Source of the DNA: Ceratothoa steindachneri
Lineage: Eukaryota; Arthropoda; Malacostraca; Isopoda; Cymothoidae
Direction of reading: 5' to 3'
Length of the DNA stretch: 64,000 nucleotides
Assembly (NCBI GenBank): GCA_963969495.1
Contig: OZ018335.1
Location: 85,976,354-86,040,353 of the forward strand
Position numbers and translations under genes: made by a program. The number at the start of each line of letters is the position of its first letter. Position 1 is the first letter of the stretch. This document shows, one piece after another, positions 59,100-64,000 of the stretch. The notes below the pieces were generated by a model. It ran no database searches. It had not been told where the DNA came from and saw only the letters and a list, made by a program, of their open reading frames with translations.

Positions 59100-61023
59100 G
59101 GCACATACAACTCTCTCTCTTAATTACAAATACTTCTGTCTATCTTTCCCTTAACTATCTCCACAGATTTTGCTGTAAGATTAAATCTCTCAAATACTGC
59201 TCCATTATTGTTAGGCCACATGATGTTACCATTTTTCTTTCTCTCTCGCAAAACAGCAATATAGTTATTTTTCGCCCTGATAAAGGAAGAGGAGTGGTGG
59301 TTCCAAATAAAACTGATTATTTTTACAAAATGTACAATTTCCTTCACAACCCTTCTAAACTTTTCAAAGTAACTGAACCATTAAAAAGACTCATTTTTCG
59401 TTTGGAAGACAAAACTATTCGCTTTTTGGCCAAACTCAAGTCATCCAAAGTCATTACCCCCGACCTATACAATACCCTTTATACCACCGCTTCAAGTTTG
59501 GGATTCCATTATGGCCCAACAATGATCCAGAAACCTTATATACCCCTTCGCCATATCTTGACTGCCTACTCACTACTCACATAAAAATTAGCTGAACACT
59601 TAGCCCAACTCCTTAAAGTTTTTACCACCAACCCATTCGGCATGCTAAATAGTTTTTCTCTCGCTAGTTTGTCAGTTTAGATCTACAGTCGCCTTTTACA
59701 AACATACCCATCAATAAAGTAATAGATATTATTCTTCGAAAAGCGTTTGCTAACTCGTACCTTTTCAATGGAGTCCCCCTCAAACACTTAAACAGTCACT
59801 ACAAATCGTATGTGATGTGAAGACGGCTATTTCCTTTTCAACAATCGTGTTTACCAACAAATTGATGGTGTAGGTATGGGTTCCCTTATTGCTCCTATCG
59901 CTGCCGACATTTTCATGGCAAACATGGAAGAAGTGATTTTTAATAGCTGCCCTAAAAGTTTTGCACCACTTTTTTATCGCCGCTTTATTGATGACTCTTT
60001 CGCCATATTTCATAAGAAAGATCAAGCAAACTGTTTTTTAGAGTTTATTAACGCCATGCCCACCGACATTATATACACTGTTGAATTTTAAAAAGATAAT
60101 GTTCTTTTCTCTTTGGACTTATTGATTGATAAGTCATGCAATAAAACCAAAGTATACCGAAAACCTACCTTCACTGGCATAGGACTAAAGCTTTTCAGTT
60201 TCTGCGATGCACTCTTCAAAATCAATTCTATAAAAACACTTCTTTACCGTTCTTATCACTTATCCCTGACATATTCTTCTCTGCATAAAGATGTTTACTT
60301 TCTTCGTAAAGTTTTCAAAAATAGCTGTTATGCCAGTGATTAATACGATAAGTTACTTAAGAAATTCTTATACCAGCAATATGAGCCAAGGTTACCTACG
60401 AGTATTAGCACCACTCCCAAAGTCTCTCTCTATGTATCTTTACGAACTTAGGTTCTCTTACTGCTCTTTCCACAAAGAATTATCAAGACTCCTCCAACAA
60501 TATTTGCCTCGCCTCCATTTTAAAACAATCTTCATCAATAATTTATCAATTAGTTCAATATTCAATGGAAAGGACACACTCCCTCAGAACTTACGTAGTT
60601 GCCTGGTTTATCAGTTCATTTGTCCTCGCTGTGATCGAGGCAGCACCGTTCGTTCTCAGGAGGCCAGGGTGTGTTCTAACCTGGGTATTAGAAATAAAAC
60701 TAGCAAACCTTTGAACTTTAAAGAAATTTCAACCATAAGATCTCACATTATACAATGTAAAAGTGATGTCACTCCCCCAAATTTTAAAATCCTTGCACAT
60801 TGCAATACTGAAAACTCCCTTCGTATCTGAGAGTATATGTATATTAAAATATTAAAATTTTCCTTCAAAAACGACACAAATGCGGTTCCACTCCTCCTAG
60901 TTTAACCCTCCCCTCATCCACCGTGCTTACTTTCTAGCCCCACTTCCTTAACTTATTCAGTTGATTTTTCCTTATGGCTCAACCCGGTAAGTTACATGGT
61001 ATGTCCCCTTTCTTTCCTTAGTC
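59100..61023 (+). pseudogene. Penelope-like retroelement (RT plus degenerate GIY-YIG region)
   Basis: Plus strand, mostly one frame up to about 60330 and then shifted. Blocks: SNIVIFRPDKGRGVVVPNKT then DYFYKMYNFL (conserved N-terminal motif), LIFRLEDKTIRFLAKLKSSK, LYNTLYT and YGPTMIQKPYIPLRHILTAY (normally YGLPKIHK...RPI.s), LLKVFTTNPFGMLNSFS, then YQQIDGVGMGSLIAPIAADI-like sequence. The catalytic domain is FYRRFIDDSFAIF (59970-60010; the YVDD position is FIDD, both Asp kept). Then KVYRKPTFTGIGL, KTLLYRSYHLSLTYSSLHKD, KELSRLLQQYLPRLHF, SSCLVYQFICPRC (read LRSCLVYQFICPRC). The GIY-YIG endonuclease starts CDRGSTVRS, where the expected GYIGST is cut to GST, so its catalytic Tyr-Ile-Gly motif is missing. 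There are several stops (59582, 60089) and a frameshift near 60330. Copying would use target-primed reverse transcription; this copy is inactive. It ends with CTCAACCCGGTAAGTTACAT near 60978. Confidence 0.9.
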
Positions 61024-61035
61024 TTCGTCGGAACT

Positions 61036-61150
61036 AGTTATTTCCTACTTTGAAAAAATCCGAGTTGGAGTGAAATTCAAACCGTGCACACTAAGACAGT
61101 GACCAACCGCTTGAATATCAATTAAACCACCCTTTAGACCACTCAACTAC
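61036..61150 (-). repeat. tRNA-derived SINE, minus copy (5' part)
   Basis: In reverse complement: AGTTGAGTGGTCTAAAGGG (A box like Leu/Ser tRNA), GGTTTAATTGATATTC, then CACGGTTTGAATTTCACTCC (degraded B box) and AACTCGGATTTTTTCAAAG. It is the same family as the pair at 39435-39783. Its tail is cut at the junction with the Penelope end. Confidence 0.8.
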
Positions 61151-61261
61151 GGGGTAACAATATATTTTCCGAATAAGGCACGCTTCGCATGGTCGATCGA
61201 TATTGAGAAATGAGAGAATTAATTGGGAAATTAACGAACAAGTGAGAAATTTAGTTAAACA

Positions 61262-61340
61262 CGCGGCGAATACAGAATGTATATATTTCATGAGCGCGAG
61301 AGAATGATGAAATAAATCCAATAAACCGCAAGAAAGAGGA
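61262..61340 (-). repeat. SINE 3' tail fragment, minus orientation
   Basis: The reverse complement contains TTTCCTCTTTCTTGCGG, ATTTATTTCATCATTCTCTC and CGCGCTCATGA, matching the 3' part of the plus copy that follows. It lies directly against the head of that copy, so the cluster repeats the head-to-head layout seen at 39.4 kb but with most of this arm deleted. Confidence 0.7.
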
Positions 61341-61524
61341 AACGGTTTAATTGAGGTCAAAGTGATTGCTCGTTACCTCAATGTGCACGGTTCGAATCCT
61401 ACCCAAGCACAAATCTTTCCCATAGTAGGAATAACTATTTCCGAAGAAAAAATTATTCCGTTTTCTCTTTCTTGTGGTGTGTTGTATATATTTCATCATT
61501 CTCTCTCGCTTATGAGAGATAAAC

Positions 61525-61530
<6 letters not shown>
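61341..61530 (+). repeat. tRNA-derived SINE, plus copy ending in (TA)n
   Basis: It starts AACGGTTTAATTGAGGTC. B box GTGCACGGTTCGAATCCTAC, body GAATAACTATTTCCGAAG and ATTCCGTTTTCTCTTTC, tail CTCGCTTATGAGAGATAAAC, then (TA)n at 61527-61566. The RNA polymerase III B box is intact (GGTTCGAATCC); the A box is missing at the junction. Confidence 0.85.

Positions 61531-61566
<36 letters not shown>
61527..61566. repeat. (TA)n microsatellite at the SINE 3' end
   Basis: About 20 TA units continuing the SINE tail, followed by CTCG and a shorter TA run. Confidence 0.95.
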
Positions 61567-61567
<1 letters not shown>

Positions 61568-61713
61568 TCGTATATATATGTATGTAATTAAGTGTATGTG
61601 CATCACTTGCGAATGGAGCCGGATTGTGGAAAACTAATGCTCCAAGAACTATTTTCCTTTCTCATTTAGCCCCTAAGTAATTTTACCTTTCAAAATTTTA
61701 ATTTAATAATTAT

Positions 61714-61857
61714 GGACCTGTTTCCCGATTTTTCCATTTTTATTAAATGAATAAAAATTGACTTAGTTCTCTTTTTAAAATTCAGGACCTGTTTCCTGAT
61801 TTTTTCATTTTTATTAAATGAATAAAAATCAACTTAAAGCTCTTTTTAAAAATTCAG
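61714..61857. repeat. 71 bp tandem duplication with hairpin
   Basis: Units start at 61714 and 61785 with GGACCTGTTTCC(C/T)GATTTTT. Each holds ATTTTTATT-AAATG-AATAAAAAT, a perfect 9 bp inverted repeat around a 5 bp loop. The two units differ at about eight positions. Confidence 0.9.
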
Positions 61858-62421
61858 TAGAGTTGAGTCCCTATATCCCAGACTGAGCCGCGTCCATGAG
61901 GCTTTATATTTGAGGCAGGTGTAGTTGGCTTCCTTACTTTCCTTTCCCACTCCATGATATTTGATAGACGCGGTTGCTATAGTAACACTTCGCCCTCTTG
62001 ACACTGCGTCACTAACGCCCGAGGAAGGCCACCTATTTTCACCAGGCAAGTGGCTGAATCGATTGGTAAAATCTAAAAGCCCTAAAAAAAGCTCTCTCAA
62101 TTTTAAATTTCAACGGACACGGGATTGTCTTCACCTACCCATTGGGGGCGTGTCTCCTTGTCCCATCGGGTGGAGTCAAGAGTGGATGCTGCTGGATCCC
62201 ACCATTGCTGTGTGCCAATAATGAGCGTCCATAAGTCCATATATTGCAGTTTACTTTATAATTATCTGATAGAGTCTAAATACTTTTTTAAATCCTCAAC
62301 CACTCGAGTCCTCCACTTTTCGACTAATTGAGCTCTCATTCCCATGATACCAAGAATAAATTATGCCTGAATTCATTAAGAAAACTTTAGAAGTCCTTCA
62401 AAAGTTGACGACTCATAAACA
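61858..62421. other. Intergenic, nothing recognised
   Basis: Opposing ORFs at 61846-62100 (minus) and 61961-62221 (plus) overlap in the same GC-richer segment and neither has a recognisable domain. Confidence 0.45.
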
Positions 62422-62805
62422 TTGTGTAGTCACAGGCGACTCTACATCTCACTATGACGGACATCGGTCGGACGGGCCAAATTTGCATTTTTTGTTTTGG
62501 TAATAACATTGTAACTATTCAGCTGATTCTAACGAAACTTGAAACCCTGATATTCTTTTACGGTCGCTTTTGAATGACATAATTCCCAAGGTTCTCACAA
62601 GGTTATTCGTGGAATTATTTGGCAATAAATTCACAACAATTCGGCCGATTCTAACAAAATATGACACCCTTATGTTGATTTACATTCTCGTTGGAATGAT
62701 ATACATAATTTTTAAGGTTCTCTTAAGGTTAATCCAGAAATTATTCAAAGTTTTAAAGGTCATAAGGTCATAAATCAGAATAAGTGAGAGAACGCGCCTT
62801 GGTCA
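62422..62805 (+). mobile_element. MITE-2 copy with two internal units
   Basis: It starts TGTAGTCACAGGCGACTCTA and ends AATAAGTGAGAGAACGCGCC. It is the inverse counterpart of 48290-48655 and contains the same two tandem ~118 bp units (GATTCTAACGAAACTTGAAA and GATTCTAACAAAATATGACA mark the two). The TIR-like AGTCGCGTG is degraded to AGTCACAGG on the left and GGCGCGTT in reverse complement on the right. The ORF 62570-62773 spans the units. Confidence 0.8.
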
Positions 62806-64000
62806 GCAGACTTTGTTTTCTGTCACGCTAAAATTTCTTTATCCATTAAGTAAAAATATTCGAGTTGGTTACTTCACTTTTATTTCTTAATTTGAATTGA
62901 TTATTGCCAAAGTGGTATATGCCAGCGTTCATTTTAAAGTATTATTCTGGTTAAAAACCAATATCCGTAGAAGACGAGACAGACAGATTCATCAAAACCT
63001 CTCGGAATTTTCTTGCGAAATTTGACTTGACTCATGAAGGCCATTATCGATACTGGCATGAGAATCGGCAAGTTGATGGCCTCGTGTAGACCGCTATATC
63101 TAGCACCTGGAGGAGCGATACACCCTCCTCCCTGGCCCCAGTGCAAACGACAGTCTCAAACTTGATTAAACTCACGTCCTGTTTTTACCCTTTTGCCCTT
63201 TTTGGGCAGCGAACTTCTTCACAAGCCCCTTCTCTTCCCTTTCTCTGGCCAGCGGCTAATTCTCCAGGCAAGTCGCCAGGCCGATTTCATGCAGTGATAT
63301 ATGTTTGTGGCAAGTAGTGCGGGGGGGGCGTTATTCCTCTTGGCTCCGATTGGAGGAGGTGGTTATTAACGCTTATATACTCTTTCCCTCCCCCCTTCAT
63401 TTTTCTACAGTCCTATTACTTTTTCTTTATTAGCACATATTCTTCCAAGACCAAGCACGCATACATACCTCGAAACGCTTACCACTGGGCGGGAAAGTGG
63501 TCCCTACTGGTGTCAAGCCGAGACAAGCGAAATCCTGTGTTCCTCTGTGCCACCTCCAGATGAGGTTCCAGATCAGACATTAAAGGTTGACGGCAGAGGT
63601 CAAAAGGTTGTCCATGCTCGATAATTAATTTAAAAATAATAATAATAATTAGCACAAAATCAAATTCTCGAAGGGAATTGGGTTTCCCCTTCACGTTTTA
63701 TCAAAATATTGGATCTTCTAAAAGCATCTGCCTCTCTAGAGCGTGGGAGGATGCATCAATGAGGCCCTTCCAGAAGAGCCTGAAACCAGAATGGATTCTC
63801 TGATAAAGACCTTTGGTGAAAGGCCCCACAGGGCATTCTCCCTAAATTTTTATCAGTCATAGGCTTTAAAAACAGAATCCTTCTAGTTATTTGGGGTGAT
63901 CCCTCTCATAGCTCCAAATTGACTGTTCTAAGGACACTCAATGGTGCACCTGTGTGTTGACCCCACACTTTACGTTGAATTCTGTTAATTGGTTATTTTA
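62806..64000. other. Intergenic, no gene recognised
   Basis: More balanced base composition than the rest of the window, with pyrimidine-rich stretches and a G8 run near 63322. Minus-strand ORFs at 62934-63146 and 63479-63694 have no recognisable domain. There is a short (AAT)n run near 63633-63650. Confidence 0.45.

Overview
This 64 kb window is eukaryotic and AT-rich. It is almost entirely made of decayed transposable elements, microsatellites and unannotatable intergenic DNA. I found no intact host protein-coding gene, no tRNA or rRNA gene, no CRISPR array and no operon-like organisation. The element types present are Tc1, mariner, IS630-like DDE, hAT, piggyBac, Jockey-like LINEs, Penelope-like elements, Ty3/gypsy LTRs and tRNA-derived SINEs. 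Together with very long (TA)n arrays they point to an invertebrate, most likely an arthropod; a crustacean is my guess and cannot be proven from this window.

Layout. 0-8 kb: a ~1.04 kb terminal-inverted-repeat element (MITE-1), a degenerate ~57 bp tandem repeat, and a minus-strand remnant of the N-terminal part of an uncharacterised multicopy protein family. 8-13 kb: a broken Ty3/gypsy element on the minus strand (gag, protease, integrase, LTR pieces) with a Tc1-like transposase remnant lying between the gag start and the upstream LTR. 13.7-18.3 kb: a Tc1 remnant and a hAT remnant. 19-24.8 kb: small dispersed repeats, a piggyBac element abutting a Jockey-like LINE, then copy A of an unnamed ~1.1 kb repeat (R1). 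26.6-28.2 kb: the C-terminal part of the uncharacterised family, with a recognisable intron. 28.25-29.27 kb: a solo LTR with a 5 bp target duplication. 30.9-36.3 kb: a mariner remnant, R1 copy B (itself split by MITE-1 and by a second insertion), and a Penelope fragment. 36.6-41.4 kb: an IS630-like remnant, a nearly complete Tc1 element between (TA)n arrays, a head-to-head SINE pair between (TA)n arrays, and a foldback element. 42-48 kb: mostly empty. 48-57 kb: a MITE-2 copy, an internally deleted mariner with both ends, a Tc1 scrap, an LTR-like island and another IS630-like element. 57-62.8 kb: (TA)n-linked tandem repeats, an inverted Penelope tail, a LINE fragment, a perfect 130 bp tandem duplication, the main Penelope copy, a second SINE cluster and a MITE-2 copy.

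These sequences do not work together as a pathway. The window is a record of nested insertion and decay, and every coding relic carries stops, frameshifts or deletions. The most interesting signals are: (1) a gypsy relic whose protease runs straight into integrase without reverse transcriptase, as in Gmr1-type elements; (2) an uncharacterised, intron-containing, multicopy gene family present as two relics; (3) head-to-head SINE pairs that end in long (TA)n tracts; (4) two new-looking TIR families, one with internal 118 bp units that vary in number; (5) the repeated association of Tc1/mariner-type elements with (TA)n arrays. Protein-family assignments were made by eye and from memory of family motifs; no database search was run.
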